A stretch of DNA of 14,718 bases from Candidatus Delongbacteria bacterium (GTDB lineage: Bacteria > Bacteroidota > Bacteroidia > Bacteroidales > ML635J-15), in contig JAQIDD010000298.1 of the NCBI GenBank assembly GCA_027858215.1, positions 1 to 14,718 of the forward strand, read 5' to 3'. A model generated the notes under the pieces. That model was given only the letters and a program-made list of their open reading frames with translations. It was not told the origin of the DNA and did no database searches. Every line of letters begins with the position of its first letter. The stretch's first letter is position 1. Of this stretch, positions 1-7,227 are shown piece by piece. Position numbers and translations under genes: made by a program.

Positions 1-543
1 TTCAAGTTCTTCTTTGACGTCGTGGAACGCCTGGTATTTTATAGATAACAATCCCAAATAATTACTGAAACTGGTCATGGCTTTTTCCGTATCGCTGGTT
101 ACTTCCTTATTTTGAAGTCTGAGCAACAACAAAGAATATAAGGCATTGAACGCCACTTCAACATCATTGTCATCCTGGTTTTTTGATTTTTCACGAAAAG
201 CTGCAAGATTAGGCAAGGCAAGGTTAAACACCTGATGATAGGTTGTTTCACTTTCGTTTTGCATCAGGTACAAATGAAATTCGTATAAATCATTCACCTG
301 ATTAATCAAGAATTGCAGGTGGCCTGAGTTTTGAATTTTTTCATCTTTCATTTGCTGAATAAGACCTTCATACCAGTTGCGGATTTCTTGTTTTAGCGTT
401 GTATCTGTTTCGTATTTGCTGATGAGATTTTTTTCGACCCTGTCTTTGTTAAGGTCTAATGCCCTTAGCATATCTTCAATTTGCCACATATAAAGCACGT
501 ATTCAGCAATGTTTTCCTTTTTTTTCTGTTTTGCAATAATCAT
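1..543 (-). CDS. DUF4924 family protein, 3' end cut by window edge
   Basis: This reading frame stays open for 181 codons from an ATG at 543 to the left edge, so the C-terminus is missing. The protein starts MIIAKQKKKENIAEYVLYMW and continues as a soluble, largely helical, charged protein with no signal peptide or membrane segment. The opening IAKQKKKENIAEYVLYMWQIEDMLRA matches what I recall of the Bacteroidetes-restricted DUF4924 family, whose members are about 180 residues, so probably only a few residues are lost. No biochemical function is established to my knowledge. The start codon overlaps the stop of hslR as ATGA, which implies translational coupling and co-transcription from the hslR promoter. 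The family call rests on recognition of the N-terminus only. Confidence 0.75.
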   Translation of the reverse strand, partial: MIIAKQKKKENIAEYVLYMWQIEDMLRALDLNKDRVEKNLISKYETDTTLKQEIRNWYEGLIQQMKDEKIQNSGHLQFLINQVNDLYEFHLYLMQNESETTYHQVFNLALPNLAAFREKSKNQDDNDVEVAFNALYSLLLLRLQNKEVTSDTEKAMTSFSNYLGLLSIKYQAFHDVKEELE

Positions 544-917
544 TTGTACGGATTAATTTTATCAAGTTGTCTGCGTTCTTTTTTTGTGGGCCTTCCCTTT
601 CCTTTTGTTCTTATGATACCGGTTTCACGTGCTTTTTTCAATTTCTTAAACTCTTCCTCCGGCGTGGTTTCTTTTATATAATCCTCAACAAGCTTAGCAC
701 CCACACGTGAATTGAGTATCTCAATGACATAAAAACTCCGGATAATGGGAGGTCTCTTTATTTCTATTTTATCTCCTGTTGATATTTTTGACGATGGTTT
801 AACATCCTGATCATTAACTAAAATATGTTTCTTTTTGCATGCTGTTGTTGCCTTTGAGCGCGTTTTGAAAAGACGCACGCACCACAAAAATTTATCTATT
901 CTTGTCTCTTTCGCCAT
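540..917 (-). CDS. hslR: S4-domain RNA-binding protein, Hsp15 (HslR) type
   Basis: A complete 125-residue protein. Residues 6 to about 60 form an S4 RNA-binding domain, with RIDKFLWCVRLFKTRSKA followed by the typical ILVND and GDKIEI strands. The C-terminal third is strongly basic (KGKGRPTKKERRQLDK), as in E. coli Hsp15. Hsp15 binds free 50S subunits carrying a stranded nascent chain and helps recycle them, so a ribosome rescue role in the cytoplasm is the best inference. The ATG at 917 lies 24 nt downstream of a perfect TACTTTTG -7 box on the same strand, and no Shine-Dalgarno is seen, as is usual in this phylum. It is the first gene of a two-gene unit with the DUF4924 gene. The S4 assignment is secure; the exact Hsp15 function is inferred by similarity. 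Confidence 0.9.
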   Translation of the reverse strand: MAKETRIDKFLWCVRLFKTRSKATTACKKKHILVNDQDVKPSSKISTGDKIEIKRPPIIRSFYVIEILNSRVGAKLVEDYIKETTPEEEFKKLKKARETGIIRTKGKGRPTKKERRQLDKINPYK

Positions 918-940
918 ATTGTTAACAACAATTTAAAAAT

Positions 941-948
941 CAAAAGTA
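941..948 (-). promoter_or_regulatory. -7 promoter box of hslR
   Basis: Read on the minus strand this is TACTTTTG, a perfect match to the Bacteroidetes TAnnTTTG -7 element. It ends 24 nt before the hslR ATG, giving a predicted leader of about 20 nt. I see no convincing -33 TTTG about 20 nt further upstream, so the call rests on the box and its position. Confidence 0.55.
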
Positions 949-962
949 CAAAGGGTTTTACG

Positions 963-982
963 AATAAGAAAATATTCTTATT
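963..982. repeat. Perfect inverted repeat between divergent genes
   Basis: AATAAGAA and TTCTTATT, separated by AATA, form a perfect 8-bp inverted repeat. It sits midway between hslR (minus) and the secreted CAP/OmpA-like gene (plus), just upstream of the hslR -7 box and 43 nt before the plus-strand ATG. As both neighbours point away from it, an operator for one or both promoters is more plausible than a terminator. It is AT-rich, so chance occurrence is possible. Confidence 0.4.
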
Positions 983-1025
983 TTGCTGCGTCAAAAAATC
1001 TAAACATTTAAAATTTGTTATAACT

Positions 1026-3464
1026 ATGAAAAGAATCGGATTTGTTTTAATGTTTGTGATATTTGTATTCGGAGGCATGGCCCAGGAAAAATTAAGCGGA
1101 GAATTTCACAGTTCGGATCAACAAGCCGAACCCACACATTTTGATACAGAACTTTTATCAAAAGTGGTGTTGCAGGAACTCAACATGTTGATGGACTCGC
1201 TGGGGCTGGAAGGTTTTGAAAAATATGATTTTTGGGTGCCCATCGCCCGGGACCATGCCGTGGAAATGGCAGAAAATGAAATCGCAACCACAGAAGGGAA
1301 AGGCAAAAAGAAGGACATTGAATCGAGAATCCAATATTATGGTGGCAGCGGTGTTGGAGATGCCATTGTAATGAGAGAAAACATTAAGAATACAGATGGA
1401 TACCTGACATACCGGGAAATTGCACGAAACATCATTATCGGATGGTCTTCCAGTGTCAGGACAATGCGAAAATTAAGGGAACAACAATTTTTCCTGGCAG
1501 GTGTAGGCAGTGCTTTGGATGAAAGACAAAAGAAAGTGTACGTATCATGTATGATGGGCAATTATTTCACCAAAAATGAAGGCGCTGACATGATTAAAGA
1601 AATTGATCCCAAAGTGTCAACAGGAGGCTTGTTTCCTTTTTGGAGATGGGGCATTAAACATTCTGAATACCTTGCATGCCGGAATTGCACAAAATATTTT
1701 CCCGACATCATTGACTTGCAAAAAGGCTTGAGCATCAATGAGAAAGGTGAAATTATTTTCAAATACAATGACTTGCGCCGTTTTCAGCGATTGATCCGCA
1801 GCAAAAAAGATGGCTTGGCGGTGGATATCGTGAGAGAATCTCAGTTTAACAACTGCAATCGTCCCAACATTGTAGATTACAGCCTTGTCAACCGGGGGAT
1901 TATGCTTAAACCTGTTTACAATAAAAAACTGATGAAACGCAACATGGCTCCACCCGAAGGAAAACGTGAGCGCGTTAAAAAACTGGAAGTTGTGCTGGGG
2001 GAGTTTCCGGAAGAACTCAACCCGGAAGAAACGGAACTGAACCTGATGATTTTGCAGGATAAACATGTTTGTTATAACCTTCCGCCTTCGTTTGTGTTTG
2101 ATGCACAATATGAATACAGTCAAAGAATAGGATTGCTACCCGACACAATTGTTCCCGAAGGGGTGCCGACATACGAACCGGTAGCTACCACCAATAAACT
2201 GGAATTCCGGATTCCTTTTGAGCGCAATAAATACACCTATAAAATGGAAGACATTGAACCGGTAATTGAAGCCCTCAACGAACCGGATTTTATCATCAAT
2301 AAAGTGCACATTGCAGCCTATTCATCTCTTGAAGGCAGTGTTGAAGCAAACAAGGAACTCCAGGGAAAACGTGCCGAAAGCATCATCAATACATTCCGCA
2401 AAAACCAGAACGCCAACATCATAGACTCTGTAACAGCAGAACCAAACTGGGAAGATTTTAAAAAGGATGTCCAGGAAACAAAACACAAGAAACTGGCTGA
2501 TATGAGTATGGATGAAGCCATCAAATACATTAACGACAACAACCTAGCAAAAAAACTGGAGCCCATTTTGGAAAATCACCGTTATGCTGACATCACTATT
2601 TGGATAACCTACGACCTTACAGAAGGGAAAGAAGAATATTACGTTGTTGACCAATTTAATAAGGCGATTAAAAAAGGTGACCTTGCAAGGGCCCTGTCTA
2701 TCCAAAAATTCATGTATGATCAGCTTGTGAAAGGCAATTATGGTGAAACCGCCGTTGAAAACATGCAAATCCCCGACGGAAAAGAATATGTCGGCCTTAA
2801 CATGAACCGCATTTGTATGGAAAAAATCCTGTACGATGATGTCATTGATAAATCCTACCGGGATAAAATCAAGCACCTGTGGGAGCTGGATAACGAAAAT
2901 CCGTACGTTTATTACAATTATGTGTATTGCCGTGTATTGTTGGAGGATGTTACCAATGAATACGACAGGGAAATTTTGCAGGATGAAATCAGCTACCTCT
3001 ATGATTTTGATTTACGGGAAGACAGACTCGACCTGCTGAACATTGAACTGCAGTATAAAGTGATGGATATTTACGCTGATTCGGTTGGCATTGACCACCC
3101 GGTAGTAAAGAAAAGCCTTGAAATGATTAAGCACATCATCAATTTTGATGAAGTGAACTGGCAAAATTCACTCAAGCTGGCAGCAATATACCTAAATCAT
3201 GGTGATTACCAGTATGCGTTTGATTTGCTGAAACCCTATGCCCTCGAAGATGATGTCTATCCCGAATTGTTGTTTACATACATCAGCCTGTGTTCCAAAG
3301 TTGAACATCAAATGCATTCAAACCGGCTTGCCAAAGCGCTTGAAAAAGCTCAAAAAATGGATAATCAGCGGTTTTGTGATATGTTTAGGGGGAACAAAGC
3401 CTTCCCATCACAGGTCTTTGCCAATGAGAGAGTTAAAGAACTTTATTGTGACTACTGTAAATAA
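1026..3464 (+). CDS. Large secreted protein: CAP-like, OmpA-like and helical regions
   Basis: An 812-residue exported protein. Residues 1-20 are a clear Sec signal peptide ending GGMAQ, with no lipobox cysteine. Residues about 42-182 look like a divergent CAP/SCP domain: DHAVEMA with His77, a REN with Glu118, GWSSSVRTMRKL around Trp140, then AGVGSAL and a VYVSCMMGNY strand. The second CAP histidine and second glutamate are not obvious. Residues about 390-470 resemble an OmpA-like peptidoglycan-binding domain: LEFRIPF, a helix, VHIAAYSSLEGS, then NKELQGKRAESI. Residues about 540-800 are helical and TPR-like. There are two CxxC pairs, CRNC at 218-221 and CDYC at 808-811, the second at the extreme C-terminus. 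A periplasmic or cell-surface protein anchored to peptidoglycan is inferred. The signal peptide is certain; the domain calls are by eye and moderate. No function is known to me. Confidence 0.75.
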   Translation: MKRIGFVLMFVIFVFGGMAQEKLSGEFHSSDQQAEPTHFDTELLSKVVLQELNMLMDSLGLEGFEKYDFWVPIARDHAVEMAENEIATTEGKGKKKDIESRIQYYGGSGVGDAIVMRENIKNTDGYLTYREIARNIIIGWSSSVRTMRKLREQQFFLAGVGSALDERQKKVYVSCMMGNYFTKNEGADMIKEIDPKVSTGGLFPFWRWGIKHSEYLACRNCTKYFPDIIDLQKGLSINEKGEIIFKYNDLRRFQRLIRSKKDGLAVDIVRESQFNNCNRPNIVDYSLVNRGIMLKPVYNKKLMKRNMAPPEGKRERVKKLEVVLGEFPEELNPEETELNLMILQDKHVCYNLPPSFVFDAQYEYSQRIGLLPDTIVPEGVPTYEPVATTNKLEFRIPFERNKYTYKMEDIEPVIEALNEPDFIINKVHIAAYSSLEGSVEANKELQGKRAESIINTFRKNQNANIIDSVTAEPNWEDFKKDVQETKHKKLADMSMDEAIKYINDNNLAKKLEPILENHRYADITIWITYDLTEGKEEYYVVDQFNKAIKKGDLARALSIQKFMYDQLVKGNYGETAVENMQIPDGKEYVGLNMNRICMEKILYDDVIDKSYRDKIKHLWELDNENPYVYYNYVYCRVLLEDVTNEYDREILQDEISYLYDFDLREDRLDLLNIELQYKVMDIYADSVGIDHPVVKKSLEMIKHIINFDEVNWQNSLKLAAIYLNHGDYQYAFDLLKPYALEDDVYPELLFTYISLCSKVEHQMHSNRLAKALEKAQKMDNQRFCDMFRGNKAFPSQVFANERVKELYCDYCK

Positions 3465-3478
3465 TAACGTACCACTTT

Positions 3479-3495
3479 ACAAGTTACTTGTTTTT
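3479..3495 (+). terminator. Possible weak terminator after the 812-residue gene
   Basis: ACAAG, a TTA loop and CTTGT are followed directly by TTTT, 15 nt after the stop codon. The stem is only 5 bp and AT-rich, so this is a weak candidate for an intrinsic terminator. Confidence 0.3.
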
Positions 3496-3588
3496 AAATT
3501 GTTTGTTATGGGGTAACTGAGAATTTCAAATCGTGGATTGGATCAGGATGATTAAAACAGCTACCATCAGTACACAAAGAAAAATACA

Positions 3589-3972
3589 ATGACTGAAAAT
3601 GAATTAGCAACGATAGCCGTAGATATATGTTACAAAATACATACTACTCTTGGCCCAGGGTTACTCGAAAGTGTTTATGAAGCTGCCTTTGCTTATGAAT
3701 TAGACAAGAGAGGGATTGCCTACACCAGGCAACAGGGAATTAAGGCAAGGTATGAAGAAGCTGTTCTGGATGTTGGTTTCAGGGCTGATATAATTATGGA
3801 GAAAAAACTATTAGTTGAGATAAAATCGGTCGAGCATCTTGAAAAAGTGCATCACAAAACGGTACTTACTTATTTGAAATTGAGTGGAAATAAATTGGCG
3901 ATACTTGTGAATTTTAATATTAACCTTATTAAAGAAGGAATACATAGAAAAATAATGGGAGAATTGTTATGA
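3589..3972 (+). CDS. GxxExxY protein, PD-(D/E)XK nuclease-fold family
   Basis: A complete 127-residue protein. Its signature is GLLESVY at residues 24-30, an exact GxxExxY. Asp67 (FRADII) followed by Glu77-Ile-Lys79 (LLVEIKS) fits the catalytic D...ExK pattern of the PD-(D/E)XK superfamily, to which this family (PDDEXK_3) belongs. All three expected catalytic positions are intact, so the gene is not obviously decayed, but no activity is established for the family to my knowledge. It stands alone, with 124 nt before it and 182 nt after it, and no -7 box is evident upstream. A single CTTTGTGTA-like unit (minus strand, about 3571-3579) lies 10 nt before the ATG, and two inverted arrays of the same unit lie just downstream. 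Such genes are scattered and patchy in environmental genomes, so this may be a transferable passenger. The family call is firm; the role is unknown. Confidence 0.9.
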   Translation: MTENELATIAVDICYKIHTTLGPGLLESVYEAAFAYELDKRGIAYTRQQGIKARYEEAVLDVGFRADIIMEKKLLVEIKSVEHLEKVHHKTVLTYLKLSGNKLAILVNFNINLIKEGIHRKIMGELL

Positions 3973-3982
3973 TACCTGAATG

Positions 3983-4010
3983 CACTTAGTGTACCTGGTG
4001 GCTTTGTGGG
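3983..4010 (+). repeat. Degenerate CTTWGTG repeat array, copy A
   Basis: After the dinucleotide CA, three units follow in 9-8-9 nt register: CTTAGTGTA, CCTGGTGG and CTTTGTGGG. The array begins 10 nt after the GxxExxY stop codon. Copy B downstream has the same register in the opposite orientation. Short repeats of this flavour (cacaaagacactaag on the other strand) are, from memory, widespread in environmental bacterial genomes. Confidence 0.65.
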
Positions 4011-4055
4011 AAACAAAAACAGAGATGCCCCCGGGATAGCGTTAACTATACAACT

Positions 4056-4082
4056 CCCACTAAGACACTAAGAACACAAAGG
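4056..4082 (-). repeat. Degenerate CTTWGTG repeat array, copy B (inverted)
   Basis: Read on the minus strand, after one C, the units are CTTTGTGTT, CTTAGTGT and CTTAGTGGG, again in 9-8-9 nt register. Aligned with copy A, about 20 of 26 positions agree. The two copies face each other across 45 nt, so the transcript could fold into a long imperfect hairpin. Confidence 0.65.
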
Positions 4083-4154
4083 TAAAATGTTGACAACAGG
4101 TTGTTGGATTTTTCAGGCAGCTGTTATTATAATGTGCAAAAATTTTAGTTATCA

Positions 4155-5522
4155 ATGGAAATAATAAAAACAGATAGTCGTATGAAATGGTTTTTATGCA
4201 TTGCATTCAGTGTGTTTTTTGTGGAGATCAGTGCTCAAACAAGAGTTGAAGGTGAAATTTTAGCATCACCTGGTGACCACATCATAATAGCTGAACATTT
4301 TGGGGACAAGATCAACCCCATTGATACAATTCCCCTGGATGAAGACAATTGTTTTGTTTATCACCTGCATCCCCCCCGGGAAAAAGGCTTGTATCGATTG
4401 ATGTTCTCTGAAAAACGGTGGCTGGATGTTATTCTTGGATGGGATAATTTAAAATTTCAATGTGTTGCCGATGCTCCTGTTGAATCCCTTGAAATTATGG
4501 CATCATGGCAAAACAAAAAATTATTTGAATTTATTAACATCATTGATAACCAAAACAAAAAAGTAGATGTGCTTAGAAACTTTATAAGCCATTATCCCGA
4601 TGATGATAAATTAATGAAATTATGCAAAAAAGAAGCAAAAGCATTGCATCAAACGCGTAAGGAATTTTTTGATGACCTCCGTAAAAACCATCCCGATGCG
4701 TTTGTTACCAGCTACCTGACATTTCTGTTTGAATGGCCTTTGAACATGTTTCACAGTAACAATGCTGAAGTTAAACATGAGATGATAAGCAACAAAGACT
4801 GGAGCAATACCCTGTTGTTGAATTCAGATGCATATTCTAAGACGTTGATAGATTACCTGATGTTATATGGAAACAGAAACACCGGAAGAGAGCAACAAAT
4901 TAGCTTGTATAAACAAGCCATTGACAGCATTTTCAGTTTCATTCCCGACCATTCGCCTGTTTATGATTATGCCATGCTGTATCTGATGGAAGGCTTTGAG
5001 CAATTCAACATGGAACCACTTGTCATTCACATGATTGAAAACTATGCAGACAACTGCAACAGAACAGAAAGCAAGCTTGATAACCGCATAAACTATTATG
5101 AAACCTTTCAGAACGGGGCTACGGCACCTGATTTTATAACCACGACACTGGACGGAGAGCCTGTGAATTTCTACGAGGAAGTCAGTGGTAAAACGCTGCT
5201 TGTTTTTTGGGCTACATGGTGCGGTCATTGTAAACAACTCAATCAATCCCTGGTTGAAATACATCCTCAACTGGAACAAAAAAACATTGACGTTATCTCG
5301 GTTTCACTTGACCACGATCCGGATGAGCTTACCACCTATCTGGAAAACACTGACCTGCCTTTTGAAGTGTGGTGCGATTATCAGGGATGGAAAAGCGATG
5401 TTGTTGACCAATACTATTTGTATGCAACGCCAACCATGCTGCTGTTGGGCAAAGACAAAACCATCATTGGAAAACCACTGAACCTCAATCAACTCGTATA
5501 TATGATAAATGACATTCAATAA
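4155..5522 (+). CDS. TlpA-like thioredoxin-fold periplasmic protein
   Basis: A 455-residue exported protein in two parts. The N-terminal region of about 300 residues starts with a signal peptide ending in ISAQ, then a beta-rich stretch (residues about 30-110) resembling the DUF4369-type domain common before thioredoxin domains in Bacteroidetes, then a helical linker. Residues about 318-455 are a TlpA/AhpC-TSA thioredoxin fold: GATAPDF, LLVFWATWCGHCKQL with the redox pair Cys356 and Cys359, SVSLD, and the cis-proline loop YATPTML. A periplasmic thiol-disulfide oxidoreductase is inferred; the substrate is unknown. The start could be Met10 at 4182, which gives a more typical short signal peptide (MKWFLCIAF); nothing upstream decides between the two. 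The gene follows the repeat arrays and is 62 nt from engB. Confidence 0.88.
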   Translation: MEIIKTDSRMKWFLCIAFSVFFVEISAQTRVEGEILASPGDHIIIAEHFGDKINPIDTIPLDEDNCFVYHLHPPREKGLYRLMFSEKRWLDVILGWDNLKFQCVADAPVESLEIMASWQNKKLFEFINIIDNQNKKVDVLRNFISHYPDDDKLMKLCKKEAKALHQTRKEFFDDLRKNHPDAFVTSYLTFLFEWPLNMFHSNNAEVKHEMISNKDWSNTLLLNSDAYSKTLIDYLMLYGNRNTGREQQISLYKQAIDSIFSFIPDHSPVYDYAMLYLMEGFEQFNMEPLVIHMIENYADNCNRTESKLDNRINYYETFQNGATAPDFITTTLDGEPVNFYEEVSGKTLLVFWATWCGHCKQLNQSLVEIHPQLEQKNIDVISVSLDHDPDELTTYLENTDLPFEVWCDYQGWKSDVVDQYYLYATPTMLLLGKDKTIIGKPLNLNQLVYMINDIQ

Positions 5523-5543
5523 TTTTATGCAGGCAGATATATG

Positions 5544-5564
5544 ATTTGCAAAAGCAAATTTTCT
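5544..5564 (+). terminator. Small hairpin after the TlpA-like gene
   Basis: ATTTGC, an AAAA loop and GCAAAT form a perfect 6-bp stem followed by TTTTC. It could end the TlpA-like transcript. The left arm overlaps an imperfect -7-like sequence, TATGATTTG, which has three rather than two bases between TA and TTTG and lies 37 nt before the engB ATG, so a promoter role for engB is an alternative. Confidence 0.35.
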
Positions 5565-5584
5565 TGTTATTATAGCTGACACCC

Positions 5585-6208
5585 ATGAAGGAATATAAAA
5601 TTAAACATATCAATTTCATCAAAAGCAGCACTACTTTAGAGCAGTGCCCTCCTGCCGACAAGCCTGAATACGCTTTTGCCGGCCGGTCAAACGTGGGGAA
5701 GTCAAAATTAATCAACAGCCTTGCCAATCGTAAAAAATTGGCCAAGATTTCACAAACCCCGGGAAAAACACGGACAATTAATCATTTTGTCGCTGATAAC
5801 ACATGGTACCTTGCAGATTTACCCGGTTACGGTTTTGCAAAACGCTCAAAAACAGAACGAAGCATGTTCCAAAAAATGATTTTGGAATACATATCCGGGC
5901 GTAACAACCTGGTGGTTCTATTTGTACTGGTGGATTCCCGCATTCCCCCTCAAAAAATGGACATTGACTTTATCAACCTGTTGGGAAAATTTGAAGTCCC
6001 GTTTTACATCATATTTACTAAAACAGATAAAATCTCACAAAAACAAAAAAATGCCTTGCCGGACAACATGTTTCAGGCCCTTCAGGATACATGGGAACAG
6101 CTTCCAACGTATTTTTTTACGTCTTCCGTTACAAAAACCGGCTGCCAGGATATCCTGAATGAAATTGACCGGCTTAACCGTTCAAAACCTGTCAATAACT
6201 TTTTATAA
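5585..6208 (+). CDS. engB: Ribosome-biogenesis GTP-binding protein EngB (YihA/YsxC)
   Basis: A complete 207-residue small GTPase, the usual length for the family. All GTP-binding motifs are visible: G1 GRSNVGKS at 33-40, G2 region TPGKTRTINHF at 58-68, G3 DLPGYGFA at 78-85, G4 TKTD at 145-148, and a G5-like SSVTKTG near 176-182. YsxC/YihA proteins act late in 50S subunit assembly, in the cytoplasm, and are essential in several bacteria. It has the same orientation as prs, rplY and pth, in a run enriched for ribosome functions. The 62-nt gap before it leaves its promoter uncertain. I have no doubt about the identification. Confidence 0.96.
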   Translation: MKEYKIKHINFIKSSTTLEQCPPADKPEYAFAGRSNVGKSKLINSLANRKKLAKISQTPGKTRTINHFVADNTWYLADLPGYGFAKRSKTERSMFQKMILEYISGRNNLVVLFVLVDSRIPPQKMDIDFINLLGKFEVPFYIIFTKTDKISQKQKNALPDNMFQALQDTWEQLPTYFFTSSVTKTGCQDILNEIDRLNRSKPVNNFL

Positions 6209-6219
6209 AACATCCTTTA

Positions 6220-6240
6220 TTATCATGAATGAAATGATAA
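6220..6240. repeat. Inverted repeat abutting the prs promoter
   Basis: TTATCAT and ATGATAA form a perfect 7-bp inverted repeat around a 7-nt spacer (GAATGAA). Its right arm covers the first three bases of the prs -7 box, a position suited to an operator. It is AT-rich, and no known regulator site is recognised. It could also be a weak terminator for engB, though no T-tract follows. Confidence 0.35.
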
Positions 6241-6245
6241 ATTTG
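6238..6245 (+). promoter_or_regulatory. -7 promoter box of prs
   Basis: TAAATTTG followed by C is a perfect TAnnTTTG element ending 24 nt before the prs ATG, the same spacing as for hslR. No clear -33 element is seen. The box partly overlaps the right arm of the inverted repeat at 6220-6240. Confidence 0.55.
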
Positions 6246-6268
6246 CATAACCAAAAAATAAATTAAAC

Positions 6269-7216
6269 ATGTCAGCAAATTCTCCTATAAAGTTTTTTTC
6301 GGGCGAGTCATCCCGTTACCTTGCCGAACAAATTGTAGAAAACTATGGTGTAAAACTAGGCGCTTCCTCATTACAAAAATTCAGTGATGGTGAATTTCAG
6401 CCCAGTCTGGATGAAACCGTTCGCGGGCACCAGGTATTTATCATTCAATCTACGTTTCCACCCATTGAAAATTTCTTTGAAATGTTACTCATGGTGGATG
6501 CAGCAAGGCGGGCTTCAGCATACAAAGTCAATGTGGTAATTCCGTATTTCGGTTTTGCACGTCAGGACAGAAAAGATAAAGCCAGGGTCCCTATTGGAGC
6601 CAAACTTATGGCTGATTTGTTAGCCGCTTCCGGGATTGACAGGGTAATGACAATGGATTTGCATACAGACCAGATTCAGGGTTTTTTCAATGTGCCTGTT
6701 GACCATGTGTATGCCTCTGCGTTGTTTGTTGATTTTATTGAGAGCCTTAATCTTGAAAATATTGTTGTTGCGTCTCCTGATATGGGTGGAACCAAACGTG
6801 CAAATGCGTATTCAAAATTTCTCGATTGTCCTATGGTACTATGTCATAAAGCCAGGGAAAAAGCCAATGAAGTATCAGACTTAAGGATTATCGGAGAAGT
6901 GGAAGATAGAAATATCATTATTATGGATGATATGATTGATACTGCCGGAACCGTTACACAAGTTGCTGAAATGATGCTCGAACAGGGAGCTAAATCAGTC
7001 AGAGCCATAGCAACACATCCGGTGCTGTCAGGCCCTGCTTATGAACGCATTGATAATTCCTGTCTTGAAGAAGTTGTAGTAACAGACTCCATCCCGCTAA
7101 AACAGAAATCTGACAAAATCAGGGTACTGAGCATTGCCAATTTGTTTGCTGATGTCATCCGTAAAGTGTACAATCATCAATCCATAAGTACTGTTTTTCA
7201 GAAAATCAAAAAATAA
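6269..7216 (+). CDS. prs: Ribose-phosphate pyrophosphokinase (PRPP synthase)
   Basis: A complete 315-residue class I PRPP synthase, the standard length. It transfers the pyrophosphate group of ATP to ribose 5-phosphate, giving the PRPP used for purine, pyrimidine, histidine, tryptophan and NAD synthesis. Visible signatures are FSDGEFQPSLDETVRG near the N-terminus, YFGFARQDRKDKARVPIGAKLMADLL near residues 92-117 (ATP site), the DLHTDQIQGFF segment, and the PRPP-binding loop DDMIDTAGTVTQ around residue 220. It is preceded by its own -7 box and followed 36 nt later by the rplY promoter, so it may be monocistronic. The start MSANSPIKFFSGE fits family N-termini and the promoter spacing. Confidence 0.97.
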   Translation: MSANSPIKFFSGESSRYLAEQIVENYGVKLGASSLQKFSDGEFQPSLDETVRGHQVFIIQSTFPPIENFFEMLLMVDAARRASAYKVNVVIPYFGFARQDRKDKARVPIGAKLMADLLAASGIDRVMTMDLHTDQIQGFFNVPVDHVYASALFVDFIESLNLENIVVASPDMGGTKRANAYSKFLDCPMVLCHKAREKANEVSDLRIIGEVEDRNIIIMDDMIDTAGTVTQVAEMMLEQGAKSVRAIATHPVLSGPAYERIDNSCLEEVVVTDSIPLKQKSDKIRVLSIANLFADVIRKVYNHQSISTVFQKIKK

Positions 7217-7227
7217 TTTATTTCATT

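Noticed and set aside
896..1078. A 60-codon minus-strand frame spanning the gap between hslR and the secreted-protein gene.
   Set aside because: It overlaps the start of both neighbours and the promoter region and resembles no family.
1617..2123. A 168-codon minus-strand frame inside the large secreted-protein gene.
   Set aside because: It lies wholly opposite a well-supported gene and shows no recognisable domain.
4863..5279. A 138-codon minus-strand frame inside the TlpA-like gene.
   Set aside because: It is opposite the thioredoxin domain coding sequence and has no plausible start context or family match.
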